Source: Gnetum montanum (taxonomy: Eukaryota > Streptophyta > Gnetopsida > Gnetales > Gnetaceae). Taken from it: a stretch of DNA of 64,000 nt. The notes beneath the pieces are model-generated. The model ran no database searches, was not told where the DNA came from, and worked only from the letters and a program-made list of their open reading frames with translations. This document shows positions 33,401 through 45,829 of the stretch, piece after piece; position 1 is the stretch's first letter; each line of letters begins with the position of its first letter. The stretch spans positions 910,518 through 974,517 of the forward strand of contig MNCI01010871.1 of the NCBI GenBank assembly GCA_015680685.1, in the 5' to 3' direction. Made by a program: the position numbers and the translations under genes.

Positions 33401-34440
33401 AAAAGGAGATGCCACAAGAGTGGGACAACAAGAAATAACAATTTCTTCATTAGGCTAAACACTTCATAAACATCAAAGGCAACCTCTACAAGATTTATGA
33501 AAATGTCCTAGTATGATGGTGTGTCCCTAATACATATTAACTTCAAGTCCTCTAGGATACATACAAAGGTTCTTGTGGGGGCCACTATGTTGGGAGGAGG
33601 ATAGTTATTAAGATCTTATGATAGGGTATTACTAGATTATGATCTTCATGGATGTCCATAATTTCTTTTGTTCCTATGATAGATGTCAACATGATAGAGG
33701 ATGACCACACAAATGAAAGAGCCTCAAAAATTAATCCAACCAATGGAGCCTTTTGATCTTTAGAGGATTGCCTTCATGGGACTCATTAACCCCATGTCAA
33801 GTGAAAAAGCATACATCATCATGGTAGTTGACTACTACACCAAATGGGCTAAAGATGTTGTTGTCACCAACTGTTCATCTTCTAATATGACACAGTTTAT
33901 ACAACAAAATGTTCTAAATAGGTTTGGTGTGCCATGGGCACTAATTTCAACCAATGAAATACACTTTACTTCTAGCACTTTTTGAAAGCTCATGCAACAC
34001 TTGGGGGTTGAACATAAATTAATAACTCCACACCACCCCCAAGCTAATGTTCAAGCTAAGATCATGAATAGTGACCAAAATGCTAACAAGTATAGTTAGT
34101 TAATATATGAAGAACTGGAGTAGTAAACTCAACAATTCTCTTTGGGCTTATCATTCAACATGGAAGCTTCCTATTAGGTATTCTCCATATGAGTTAGTGT
34201 ATGAAAAAATTCCAACTCTTCCTAACAAAACCAAGCTCTATATACTTTTGATAGCCTATGACCTTAACTTAAACCTAACTCTAGCCCAAAGAGAGAGATT
34301 GATGAATCTCAACATGCTAGACAAGAATAAATTAGTGGTCCTATCATTGAATGAAGTGCACAAGGCACACAATAAGCAATTCCATGACCTTAAAATAAGG
34401 AAAGTGAAATTTCAACTAGGAGTTAAGGATCTCTACTAGA
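33401..34440 (+). pseudogene. Integrase remnant (Athila-like element)
   Basis: CGGHYVGRRI near 33575 marks the zinc domain. Core: frame 33776-33985 has MGLINP, VVDYYTKWAKDVV and RFGVPWALISTNEIHF, in which the second catalytic Asp (TDxGxHF) has become Asn. Frame 34107-34439 has LWAYHSTWKLPIRYSPYELVY and a long C-terminal tail. Frameshifts separate the pieces. Confidence 0.8.
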
Positions 34441-36099
34441 ATCCCATGCATGTACCTCAATGTACAAAATTTTAAATGGTATGGAAGAGTCCTTACATTA
34501 TTCATGAAACTTTCACATGTGGGGCCATGATGATCTACCATCATACCATCCCAAATAAAGTTTATTAGTCAACATGTAGTAACTTAAACCTTTCCTAGAG
34601 ACAAGGACAATCATTGGAACTAATACCTCAGTAGATGGTCAAGCCCACTTAATCTTTCAGATCTCTCCCTTTCAACTTAGTTGTATGGGAGATGGCCATC
34701 CACTCTAACATCCTACAGTGGCTCCTTAGTTTTTCAACTTTTTATTTTGCATCATTTTTTATACGTTTTTCATTTTCTTGAATATTTTTCCATTTCTTTT
34801 ATATTTTTCTTTCTTTGGGTTTTCTTACATGTATTTTTCTTTACTTTTTCCATCAGGACTTCATGTTGAATACAACTACTAATTAATGATGGATTACTAA
34901 TTAAATTGATTGCTTAAAACAAGACTTCATCATTGAATTTTGACATGGATTGATGGAGCATTGGTTTTCTCATGATATGAAGTAGTGAGCTCATGTCATC
35001 CACCCATTCCACTAAACTCCATGGTGTTTGCTCATTTTGTAAGCATGTGCTTCTTTCTTAATAACAACTTTTAAAGAACTTGTGACCTCAGTGCTTTCCA
35101 AAATTAGAATGAATTAAATGAAATTAATAAGGGTGTGTCTTCAAGGGGACTTATCACCTTTTGTACCTACCTACCATCTAGAATTTTATGGGCATTCTTA
35201 TTGATTCCTCACCATTCCTAATGTTGACCAATAATAGGAAGTAATGTCTTTTCATGGTGTGATTCCCATAAAAAATGAAGAAGAAAACATGAAAATTCAA
35301 AGCACACCCCTTAGATGAAATAATGAGCTAAAAGCACTATTTATCAGGCTAGAAAGACATGTTACCCATGCCTAAAGACATCCCTCTAAGGCCCTCTTCA
35401 CTTTTTGCTTCTTTTTTATTCTCTATTTGGAATGGTGGATAAACTATGAGGATGTTCATGAGCTCTAGGTGGTTGAATGATCCCATTGTGCAAATGTGAA
35501 CTCACTAGAAGTGGATGGTCTTGATTCCAACTAAGGATGGGAAAATATCAGGTCACCTTAATCACAAAATCAACAAAGGACTTCATGTGACTAGGATCAA
35601 AAACTTCATTCCATCCTCTCTCATCATTAATTCTATCCATCTACCACCTCACTTCCTCCTATCATGATTAACCAATGTGTCCATTTTGGTATGCCTTAAT
35701 TCTTTGGTGATTTCTTATTTGATTCAATTTTTAACAATTCAAGATCCTTAATCATCCTTGGTGCCTAAAAAATTCTTGGTATGAGAGCATGCAAGGGAAT
35801 TAAAGGCATGAGCCTACTATGGGGAGGTTCCACTTACATAATATTTAGTCTTGATGGAAAAAACTTCCTATCCCATTGTCATTTTGCCCAAAAAAAATCA
35901 TTATTTTCCACCTCAAAACATCTACTTTTTTCACATCTTAGCAATCAAACTCCATCTCAATCTCCTTTTACCAACTCAATTTCAAACATTCTTCAATGAT
36001 TTATCCTTACTCTAGGATTTTTTGGCTTCTTCTAGATTCCAATTTCACTTCCAAACTCTTTCCCCATGCTTAGTTTTTTAATGTGAAAAATTGCATATA
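34441..36099 (+). other. Spacer after integrase, shared with the pol-less relative
   Basis: Non-coding: a T-rich stretch (34730-34860), then AAAATTCAAAGCACACCCCT (35294) and AGCCTACTATGGGGAGG (35810), which match 50352 and 50874 in the element 45830-52887. The shared blocks set the limits of the pol deletion there. Confidence 0.6.
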
Positions 36100-36640
36100 T
36101 TGGCTACATTGAGGCATCCCCATAAACATAGCTCAATGTATCAATGCATCCTCATTGACACAACCTGATGTGTTGATGCAACATAAAAAGTCTATAAATA
36201 CACATTAACACTTAGCCACTTTTTCACATTTTCATCACAATGCTAGGGGAGGTCTTTTCATTTTTCTGAGCCCAAAGCACCTTCCAAGTGCTACAACTTA
36301 CAAACCACTTGTCCAAATTGACTCTTTCTTCAACCCTCAAGCTACTTTTATTGAGCTTTATGTTGTGGAGGCCACAAATCCATGGTTTTCGATGAAAAGG
36401 TTTTTAAAATTTTTCTAACTCCCAAAGGTTTAACTAATAAAATAATATTAAAAATCACTAATCTACATTAAGTTAAACCTCATCAACAAAGTTAGGTAGC
36501 TAAATGAAAAAATAAAAATAAATAATCAATCTACCATGATCACAACTAACCTAAGTATAACTTGCCCAAAAGAAGACAAGTGTCAAGAGTATTAAAAGTT
36601 ATACATTAAACACTAAGTCTTGGTGATGTTTATGATCATA
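36100..36640 (+). promoter_or_regulatory. Internal LTR-like promoter before the 3' ORF
   Basis: CATTGAGGCATCCCCATAAAC to GATGTGTTGATGCAACATAA resembles the 14-bp repeat part of U3, followed by GTCTATAAATACACATT (TATA at about 36193) and AGCCACTTTTTCAC. After about 36390 an intron-like AT-rich stretch leads to the ATG at 36642. It could drive a separate transcript of the 3' ORF, or be a fragment of another LTR. Confidence 0.45.
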
Positions 36641-38970
36641 GATGGCTCCAAAGAGGAGACCACAAGGAGGACCATCCCAACCTAGGGAGAAGTAGCTTAG
36701 AGGAGGAAGGGGCTAATAGCCACAACAATTCCAAAAGCAAGAACTAAAGACACATGTAATGGGTCCAATGGTGATATGGGATGGATTGTAAGGAGTATGG
36801 TGCACTCAACAAGGTAGAGAGAGTCTACTTCAAGATTTTGGCATATCACCTAGATCCAACAATGAGGCCTAGCAAGGCCACTGCCTTCTCCACCCATGCA
36901 TGTGCTAATCTATACAACAAGTTTTTTGTCAACCTCCCTTAGCTTATCTTCCTCAAAATTGAGAAGCACTTCAAAGAGAGCAAGTGAGGGATAAAGACAC
37001 TCCCCTTTCCATGCTTGATTTGTAAACTCTACAAGAGGGAAGGCATAGCTAGTATGTCAATGACATATTTTTTCATGCTCTTGCCACATCCTAGTAGGAG
37101 ATGATGAAGGATAGGGCAACTATTGAGTTGTTAGAAGAGGAGTGGCCACCCCCACCACCTACCAATGAGACAACACCAAAGGCTTGTGCAGCTATCAAAT
37201 GCATGAGGAAACTTCATGAGCAGCTACTGCAATAATAACAAGGAGAGGCAAGTGGTGGAGAACCATTGATCTACCAACTAGTGTTGAGCCATCTTAACGA
37301 AGTAACTAGAATCATAAGCTAGTTGGAAGAGACTATTTCCTTATTTTCAACCCAAAAAATGTAGGTGCCTATAAAAATGAATCCTAGTGCTTGAGAAGTT
37401 ATAATATATAACTTTCTTAGTGCACCTAGATGAAGGCTAGGGGACTACTATCCTGGTGATGCAACACCATAGGAAGGAAACAATGGTGGAAGTGGTAGTC
37501 AATCAAGTGGTCAAAGTATTCAGTACTCCAATGGTAGCCATGCGAGACATAGCTACACTTTGAGATGTGAAAACTTCCATAGGAGTGAGAAGTAGGAGAC
37601 TTACTGCAACCCAACACAATGTGTTGGATTGACTAGTAAAAACTAGGCAACCACTTCGAGAGATCTTTGATCTCCTAGAAGAAATCATAGCTACCCAGTC
37701 AAAGTTGATGTATTCAAAGGGTAAGATCATCATTGCCAACACCCAACCTAAGGTAGCCATCAACAAAAACTTTTGGCTAGCTACTAAGGTTGTGGAATTA
37801 AAATCCTGTCACACTAATGTTACCATTCCTAGCCAAGCTGTCATAAGAGATGAAGCTTTCCTACAGCTTTAGAACAAACTAAAGGAGGTTAAAAATGCCA
37901 AGGAGATGGTGATATTTGATGCATCCTTTTTGAAGGTTCTTTCCTTTAATACCAATAAGAACTTGGCTTAATCCACAAAGAAAACTTATTTCTCACCAAG
38001 GACATCCATTGCTTATGTAATGTTCAAGAGAAAAAAGACCAAGTGATTAAATTTATGAGATATCAGTAGTAGCAACTCACCAAGGTGAACATGGATCTGA
38101 TGAGGTTGCCAATCAATAATAGAAATCTATCCATGGAGGAAGTCTAGGTTCTTCACTAGAAAATGACCATTGAGGTAGGTAGCTACTTGGAAAAATGAGG
38201 TCTTGAAATTAAAAAGAATGAAAAATCATTACAGAGACTAGGTGGGGCTCCTCAATGAGGTAAATGAAAAAAAAAATCTAATTGGCCAAGGTGAAGATGA
38301 ACAAGGCCTTCTAGCAACTTCAACAAAGAGGCAATGTATGGTAGCCAATCTTTGATGGCTTGAATGCCTACAAAAAAGTTGAAATCTACCTAAAGGAGTT
38401 AAAGATATAAGAAATGATAGAGTACATGGATCTTGTAAACCTCTACTATGCAAACTTGATGATGCTAATAGTAGGAAGACCAAGGACTAAATTGGAGAAA
38501 CTAGTGGCCATCTCATACCTCCTCTACAATGTTGAGTTCAAGCATCATAAAGAGATCAAGAAAAAGTTTGAGATAGCCAATGTCAAGCTTAAAGTTCTCA
38601 AGAGCTATTTCATAGCCAAAAGAACGAATGACTACCATGAACTATAGAACCTGGTAAAGACATTTGATATCAAACATAAATAATTTGCAATGTGGTTTTT
38701 CAATGTCAAGTAGTTGTTCCTAGTAATGCCCTATATGTGGGATGTTCCCTACAAGCCCATATTGGTGAAGCTACATGTACTATGTACAACCCATGGAGTA
38801 AGGAGAAGAGGCTGAAAGAATTCTTGGATGGTTTTTATCTTTCACTAGAAGCAATAGCCATAGCAAGATAGTTTCAACCATAACCACCACCAGCACCACA
38901 AGTACCAAAGCCTAGTGAAGGTCCTTTAGCATCGCAGAAGACTCCACCTCCTAGAACTATTTGATCTTCA
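36641..38970 (+). pseudogene. 3' ORF region of unknown product (Athila-like element)
   Basis: Starts ATGGCTCCAAAGAGGAGACC (MAPKRRP) and reads as fragments: WPPPPPTNE near 37148, VVNQVVKVFSTPMVAM near 37494, LLEEIIATQSKLMYSKGKI near 37670, DEAFLQL near 37851, and a 77-codon frame 38414-38647 rich in Lys and Leu. Charged and helical rather than membrane-like, so it does not look like an envelope protein although it occupies the position of the extra ORF in Athila elements. Not recognised. The remainder to 39198 is non-coding and ends in a short purine tract GGAGGTA before the LTR. Confidence 0.4.
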
Positions 38971-39198
38971 CTTGATCTTCAATAACCAGAGGGTTCCTAC
39001 CATTCATTTTTGTAAGGGTGTCCAATATTTTTATCCCAAATATCCATTTTTGTAATCTTTATAATTCCATACAATTTGGTATTTAGAGTGAGTTAGTTAG
39101 AGTCAGTCAATCAATAATCCTATACCTTCCCAATTTTGTAAGAAGTTCAGTCCTACTTTCTTTTACTTCAGAGAAATTTTAACTTAGTTGTGGAGGTA

Positions 39199-40079
39199 TG
39201 ATGAATCATTCAACTAGCTACATCAATGGGCATGCATCAATGCATCCTTGTCAACATAGCCTCATCAATGTAGCCCTATTCATGCATGGTTTGATGTGTC
39301 AACATAGTAGTATCTAGTCTTCCCTATATAAATGAGCATACCCATCACATTTATGGCATGTTAAGTTAGTAGCATAGCTAAACTCTTGTAGTTTTCCTAG
39401 CCTAGAGTTGGAATATTTTCTGAGTTCCTCCAATAAGACTTCAAGGATTATATGGATCATTATTTGAGCATCAATGTATTTGAATACTTTAATGTAATGC
39501 TAATAAATATGACATTCTTAGAACTCCTTATAGCACTTAGAATAGATTAAGTTTTATTTTCATGCACTTTATTATTCATGCATTTTACATTAATTTTTTT
39601 AGTAAATTAATGAACTTAATAACAACACATAACTACAACCACTTCAAGAATACCTCTTAACGCTTGGTAATCCCCACAATGGCTATTTAGTATGCCCAAT
39701 AATAGACACTTAGTAACCTAGTAGTGTTGGAGTGAGTTCAAGATGCGAATGAAAAGTGGCCCAAAATGCTTATATTAGGCTAGTTAAATCAAGGCATTAA
39801 ATAGTTAATTAGTTAATTTTCAATCAATTATCATTTTTCCATACTTAGACTAAATAACATAAAATATAAAATATAAATATAAATTGTGTGCCTTGGCTTA
39901 CACTTAACCATACAACTAAGCTTACACAAGTGAAGCCAAGAAGACAACAATCATAACTCTCATGACACTATCTTTGTCCATTGGCATACTTAGAGGCTAA
40001 TTCCATGGAATTTGACTAGATTGTTGATGAATGCTTATGATTCATGTGGTTGAGCAGAGGGACTACTTGCTGCTCATCA
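39199..40079 (+). repeat. Right LTR (Athila-like element)
   Basis: 881 bp, TGATGAATCA to GCTCATCA, preceded by TGTGGAGGTA. TATA in CTATATAAATG near 39324. Followed by target duplication TCCAT. Confidence 0.9.
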
Positions 40080-40084
40080 TCCAT

Positions 40085-41276
40085 CAAGAAAAACAACTTA
40101 TTGGTTCTCGCTCCTATTGTTACTGCAACATATAATATTAATTCAACTACAATACAGTCTACATTAAAGATTGGAATCAAGGAATACAAACCACTAGATA
40201 CATTAGCTTTGGCATAATGACAAAATAATATAAATACATAAAGTATATTTTTATAGATAAAATGAGTTTTATAGATGGTAAATTGCTTCGCAACATTGAT
40301 AGAAGGCTTAAAGAAATATTTCTAGAAACCCAATTAGATAATTTTAGTAGTAGATCAATGATACTCATTGGCGATCTTGCGCAACTTCCACCTATAAAAG
40401 ATGCTATACTATACATATCATCTTGATTCTATGTAGATAATTTATGGTTATAATTCAATACATTTGTACCCTTGGATGCTATGTATTAGCAAAGGTGTGA
40501 TGATCCATAGCAGCAAAGATTTAGTTAGTTTTCATGAATATACAAGAAGAAAAGATTAATGATGATCATTATGAATTTTTAAACTTGAGAATGGATTTTC
40601 CATCAATATCAAATTGGTAAGATGGATTTGAGAATTTTGTGCATTTATTTCTTACAAAGGATAACGTGCATATGAATAATGAAATGGTATTGCTAAAAAT
40701 GTAGAAGCTAGTTGCATAGTAGATAGTAGATAAAAATACAAATGGTGTTAGATTTTGAGATGATGAAGAAGGAGAATTAGATAGAGTACTATTCATTTGT
40801 GAAGATGCAATGGTTATGCTTACTATTAATCTATCGCCAAAAGAAAAATTGGTTAATGGTGCATTGGGAGTCCTTAGAAAAATAATTTACAATCTTCATT
40901 GTAAACCTCCATAGTTGTCATTGTATGTTATCATTGAGTTTAACTCTTAAATTGGAATACCATATGATCACAAACATTATCAATAAGTACCCATTCCATC
41001 AATCATACATGGAGGATCATGTTGACAATCATTGAGATTAGCATGGGCTTTAACTATACATAAATCATAGGAAATGAACTTGGAGAAAGCATGTGTAGAT
41101 GTTGGTAGTTAAGAAACAACAAGTCTTACATTTGTAACACTATCTCAAGTAAAGAGTATTGATAGTTTGAATATATTCCCTCTGATTTCCAAAGAAAGAT
41201 ACACCAAGATATCTAAGGTTTCTCACCTTCAAAGTAGATTAAATGAAGAGCAACATATTAAATGTAATGAAGAATG
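40085..41276 (+). pseudogene. Helitron Pif1-like helicase, C-terminal half (copy 1)
   Basis: Continues the helicase from 27441. KNNLLVLAP near 40093, TTIQSTLKIGIKEYKPL near 40147, MSFIDGKLLRNIDRRLKEIF near 40262, SMILIGDLAQLPP near 40357 (motif III), VNGALGVL near 40855, RLAWALTIHKS near 41038 and TLSQVKSIDSL near 41140 are classic Pif1/Helitron motifs. The DEMSF Walker B has lost its acidic pair. Copy 2 (60515-60757, minus) matches the C-terminal 70 residues and is better kept. In-frame TAGs are frequent. Confidence 0.9.
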
Positions 41277-41603
41277 ATTTTACAATTTTTTTATGACATA
41301 TTTTTACTATTTTAGATGTCATAGAATCTACCATTGTGCAATTTTTTCAATTATGCATGTTTAAACATTGATCATTCCTAGTGTATCATAACATGCTCTT
41401 AATCATTGAATAAAGGATTCTATGGTCTTACAATTTGCTTTATTTTCTATTTACACTTTCATGAATTATTTATAACTTTAGAAAAATAATCTATAACTTC
41501 ACAACTACCTTCCAAAAATTGGCTTTGAATGATGTATAACTATAGATAGAATCTTTTTAATTTCTTATGTTTAAATGATCACTTCAAGTGATAATCAGCA
41601 ATC

Positions 41604-41986
41604 ACTAGCTTAGTCATATATTTATAATATATACCTATAATTTGGCCAAAAGAATCTTATTCATTAATAAGTCATTTAAATCAAATATTTCTCAACTTTT
41701 TGAAAAAGAATAAGATTTGGATATCAAATTTTTTGTAACAATAGGTCTAAAAAAATATTTGCATCATTCAAGAGTCATGAAAAATAATTCTTCATCCAAG
41801 AGTCATGAAAAATTTGATATACAAATCTTATTCTTCATCCAAGAGTCATGAAAATTATAATTCTTAAATCTCGTTCTTTATCTAGAAGTTGTGAAATATT
41901 TAACTCAAATAACTTATTACTTGTTAATAAATAAGATTCTATCAGTCAAATTATAGGTATATATTATAAATATATAACTAAAGTAG
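41604..41986. repeat. Long inverted repeat at the Helitron 3' end (copy 1)
   Basis: ACTAGCTTAGTCATATATTT at the left pairs with AAATATATAACTAAAGTAG at the right; arms of roughly 190 bp, imperfect, with repeated TTCATCCAAGAGTCATGAAA-like blocks inside. The same repeat (523 bp) lies downstream of helicase copy 2 at 59893-60415, joined to it by homologous sequence. Confidence 0.85.
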
Positions 41987-42284
41987 TATAATTTCCAAAA
42001 AAAAAAAGTCAAAAACATTACTACATAGTGTTTACCACACACATTATTTTGGAAATATTGATTTATAGTAAAGTAAAATTAAATTAAAACTCAAGGTAGG
42101 TAATCAATGTTTTATCTAGAAAATTACATATTATAATTTGCAAGGATTTTGTTACATAATTGTTCAAAGAAAGTAATTAAAATAAAGAAAAAAATACATA
42201 GAAAAAATTAATTAAAGATAATTTGAAGAAATTACAATAAACAAAAATCTTTCTTTTCATAGAAGCAAATGACAAAAAAGAACT

Positions 42285-42340
42285 CATGCACCTAACCCCA
42301 TTTTGTTGGGACAAGGCTACGACAATGATGATGATGATGA
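42285..42340 (+). repeat. RTE-type LINE/SINE 3' tail
   Basis: ACCCCATTTTGTTGGGACAA plus GGCTACGACA and then ATG repeats. Plant RTE LINEs and their SINE partners end in TTGGGAC(A)AAGGCT plus a short repeat; the upstream body is not recognisable. 41987-42284 holds nothing else I can identify. Confidence 0.5.
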
Positions 42341-42479
42341 ATTCGCATGGATGTTGTAGCTATTATCATCATGAAGGCTATATTATTGGGATTTATCCTC
42401 TTCTTGGTAAAAAAACGTTATTTGTATGGAAAGGAAACAATAATTTTTAAAAAATGCAAATAATGATGATTTTCAATAG

Positions 42480-45400
42480 GCAAAAATAAAATATTTTTCA
42501 ACAAGTTCTCAACCTTTTGCTAATCCTTTTAATTCTAAGGATGCTAGTAAATTTCTATATCCAAAGATTCTTCTTTTAAAAGAAAACTTGTTTAGCTTGG
42601 ACTAATAATGAAAGTGCTAATACAGAAGGATTTTGCTTAGTATAACACAAAAAGAAAAGACTTGTAGATATTGATTTTAATTTAAACACCCCTAATGTAT
42701 TTCCTTTTCTCTCTACTTCTACTAATGTTCTAAATGCTTTCTCATTAAATAATGCTTTTTCATGTATCAGTGACATGGATTGTGAGACAAATGCTGAGCT
42801 TGAAAAATCAAGGATGGAGGCCTCCTTGTTCACATCTTAATTTTAGTTTTATCATGAAATGTTTTGAACCTTTTTGAAAGATCATAAGGAGTATATTTTA
42901 ACTCAACATTTATTTCTAGATTTTCTTTTCCAATAAGAGATTAAGATTTAAGTGAATGATATTAATTTTGTTCGTAAATACATTTTTAAAAATTAACTTG
43001 CTTTCTCTACTACTCATGAAGTTAATAAGATAGATATTGCTATTCTAGTTAATAAAAATTGAATTGAAATATTTTTGAATTTTTTCTTTGACAACTTTAG
43101 AAAAGTTATTTACATTACTTGTTAAAGTGAAGAATGATACTTTGGACACTATAATATTTATGTTTCTAATAATTCAAAAAATCAATTAGAGATTTAGAAA
43201 TATTTTTTCTCTCTCTACCTAGAGTTCCTTAGATTATTGAAGATGATTACAATATGGTTAAAAATTTATTTACATAAACTTAATTGTCTTCCTTATAATA
43301 TATCTTCTTAAAAAATATTAGTGCAATTTTAAAGAAAATTATTTTCTTTCTCATGTTAGCTTTCTATTCTCATATTATTTAAAGTAAAATAATTACACTT
43401 AGTATAATTATCAACAAGAAAATGATTGAATTTATCAGTGGCTTAATAAATTTTACATATCTAGTTTTTCTTTTTGGAAGCCTATCAGTAAAGTAGAAGT
43501 GCATACATATGCTACTTTGTTGGACAATTTCCATATTAGTATTTTAGTTTTTAAGATTAATTCTTCCTCTTTTTTGTCCGTAGGAGAGCTTTTTTGTATG
43601 AATGTTAATATGTTCATAGGATCTAGTAGAACAAATGTTTTGAAGTTTTTATGAAATGCTAGAGAAAACCTACTAGTGATATTGGTTGGATTGATTAGTG
43701 GTAGTGAACTACTTATAGACTTAGAAATTATGCAAGCTAATTTATAAAAAAATATGCTAATTCATGTTGAATTTTTGGTATATTAAAACCTTGAAATATG
43801 GAGTGCTATTCAAAATGTTTTATGAGACATTACAAGCCTAAGGAAGCTAACTTTGGGACATCAAGGAGATCAAGAAATGAGCAGGAATTTACAACCAAAA
43901 TGTTGAGAAGATCCAAGGAATTGGAGAAAGATCATAAGAATAAGAAATAGCCCAATCCAAGAGAAGATGACTTGCAATTAATAGAAAATGCCTCTATTCA
44001 CAAAAAATAGCTCTACTGAGATCCTAGATCTTAGCTGAGATGTCTCCTAGAATCAACAGATATCTCATATTAAGACCAGATTTCTTGTACAATATTTCTT
44101 CTTCAAGATGTTTTGTCCTAAGACAAGATGTCTCCTCTAATATGTCTTGAGTGAAAACAAGATTCTTTTCCTACATGTAAGCAAAATCAGCAAGATGTCC
44201 CATGCCATGAGCAAGATGTCTCATATGGCCATTTCTAGCTGTTGTAGGGTTTCAAATAGGCAAATGGACAAAAATAACACTATAAAGGGAAGAAATATCC
44301 AAGAGGAAAGTGCAAGCTTTGGATAACTATTTGAACTAGCATATTTTATACCTTAGTGAATTCATGATCCTTAATTCTCTATCTTGTATCCTATGTTGTA
44401 ATTGGATTGAGCTTCAAAGAAAGGAATTTGAAATGATAGTTTAATCATTCTTTGATTTTTCTTCTTTTTGATGAAATCCCTATGGGATTAGATGAGCTTC
44501 TTGAGGGAAATAATCCTTTGTAATACTTAATATCTTATTAGCATCCTATGGGTTGGATGGATTTCTTGAGAGAAAAAATCTTGTGTTGAGCTTGAGAAAT
44601 TTCCTTGTAAAGGTTGTGATGCCCTTGAAACAACATTCTTGAAGAAACATAGTTTAAATATATGGATGGATTCTACCCTCTAAGTATAAATGTACCTAAG
44701 TTCAAAAACCATATAAAATCAATTGCACAAAATTTTGGTATTGGTGGTATGAACTTATTCATCCTTCTCTAAGTTCTCAATCTACAATTAAAGCATCAAC
44801 TTAAAGAAGAGCTTGTAGAGTCTATTAAGTATATGAAAATTCTTTTAAACTATAATCAATTGAACTTAAAAACTCAAAAAGCCTTGACTAAAGCTTATTA
44901 CGATAGACAATGTTCAAATGCTTTTGAAAATAAAAATGTCAAACTAAAAGTTGTATGTCAGAGTTAAAGAATGAAGATGAACCTTCTAGGAAGTTTTAAA
45001 ATTTTCTTAAGAAAAAATTATTAAGTATCTAAATTAGAACCACTTTATATAAATGGTTACCTCACTATTGATCTTGATATTATTAATAATTTTTTAGGAA
45101 ATCATTTTTATTATATTTATTCTTTTGAAGGTTTTAGTATTCTTGAATTAGAAATTACTATTGATAAAATCAAAGTAATTAATTTTAGTTTAATATATTA
45201 TCAAGATCAGGGATTTGATGATTTTTCAATTAAATATTTAAAAAAGAATTGGGATATTGTTGTAGATGATCTCTTTCATATTCTTTAAGAAGCTGTTAAA
45301 AATTTCTCTTCATAAAAATATTAATAAAGACATGATTCTCTTTCTTCTGAAGAATGGAGATCATAAACATATTAGTAATTGGAGGCCTATTACTCCTCTT

Positions 45401-45829
45401 AACAATACTTATAAAGTGTTAGCAAAATGCATGGCTTGCTAGATTCAAAAAGTTAGAAAGGATATTATTGAACCTAAGCACATAGGTTTTGTTAAAGACA
45501 AACATATCTTAAATAATGTTAGTATAATTTGGAAGGAATTGCAATGGACTTTTGGCACTAATAATAACATTGCTTTTATTAAGATAGGTTATGCTAAATC
45601 TTATGATAGGATTAAATGGAAATTCATTATTTTTTATCTTTATAAACTAGGATTTGATGATTATTTTATTTGTCTTGTCCATATCTTTCTCACTAATGCT
45701 AATGTTCAAGTTGCTACATTCAGTTCCTCATTTTCCTTTCAGTAGTTATTTTGTCAAGGTTATTCTCTAGTTTCCTTCCTTTTTATTATTTCTACAAAAT
45801 ATCTTTCACATAATTTACATTATGATCTA
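42480..45829 (+). pseudogene. L1-like LINE, endonuclease and RT part 1
   Basis: Reads, with many stops and frameshifts, as LINE ORF2: an open segment at about 42640-42836 of uncertain identity; endonuclease motifs NSKNQLEIWKYF near 43169 and the D-x-N motif after PRVP near 43231 (IIEDDYNMV); interruption by a solo LTR (43816-44727); then ITIDKIKVINFSL near 45160, HISNWRPITPLNNTYKVLAK near 45368, IEPKHIGFVKDKHILNNVS near 45468, and IAFIKIGYAKSYDRIKW near 45568, containing the first RT Asp region (D in KxDxxKAYD is now G). It stops at 45829, where another element is inserted, and continues at 52893. Confidence 0.75.
43816..44727 (+). mobile_element. Solo LTR in the LINE
   Basis: 912 bp, starting TGTTTTATGAGACATT and ending AATCAATTGCA, flanked by CAAAA at 43811-43815 and 44728-44732. 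A TATA box (TATAAAGGG, about 44281) lies near the middle. No internal coding region, so a solo LTR. LINE reading continues across it. Repeated AGATGTCTC(C/A)T-like blocks lie at about 44040-44225. Confidence 0.8.

Larger units (their letters stand above)
27442..40079 (+). mobile_element. Athila-like Ty3/gypsy element inserted in Helitron copy 1
   Basis: Two LTRs of 878 and 881 bp (TGATGA...TCATCA), flanked by CCCAT (27437-27441) and TCCAT (40080-40084), a 5-bp target duplication with one C/T difference. Order: LTR, primer site, gag, RT, RNase H, integrase, spacer, an internal LTR-like promoter, a 3' ORF region, LTR. The helicase reading continues across the empty site, which confirms the ends. 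The primer site and Athila-type RT motifs give the assignment. Very decayed. Confidence 0.9.
24900..41986 (+). mobile_element. Helitron copy 1, split by an LTR element
   Basis: Encodes Rep (HUH, two Tyr) and Pif1-like helicase in the usual Helitron order. The helicase is interrupted at 27441 by the Athila-like element 27442-40079 and resumes at 40085. After the helicase stop (about 41276) come 330 bp that match Helitron copy 2 and then an inverted repeat, 41604-41986, ending (C/G)TAG before T, as a Helitron 3' end should. The 5' end (TC) was not located; the start given is a guess from the composition change. Confidence 0.8.

Noticed and set aside
36641-38970. Envelope gene of an Athila-like element
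   Set aside because: Position fits but no signal peptide, membrane segment or glycosylation-rich region could be seen; reported as unknown.
41604-41986. Independent MITE inserted next to the Helitron
   Set aside because: Not excluded, but the same repeat follows the helicase by homologous spacer in both copies, so it is treated as part of the Helitron end.
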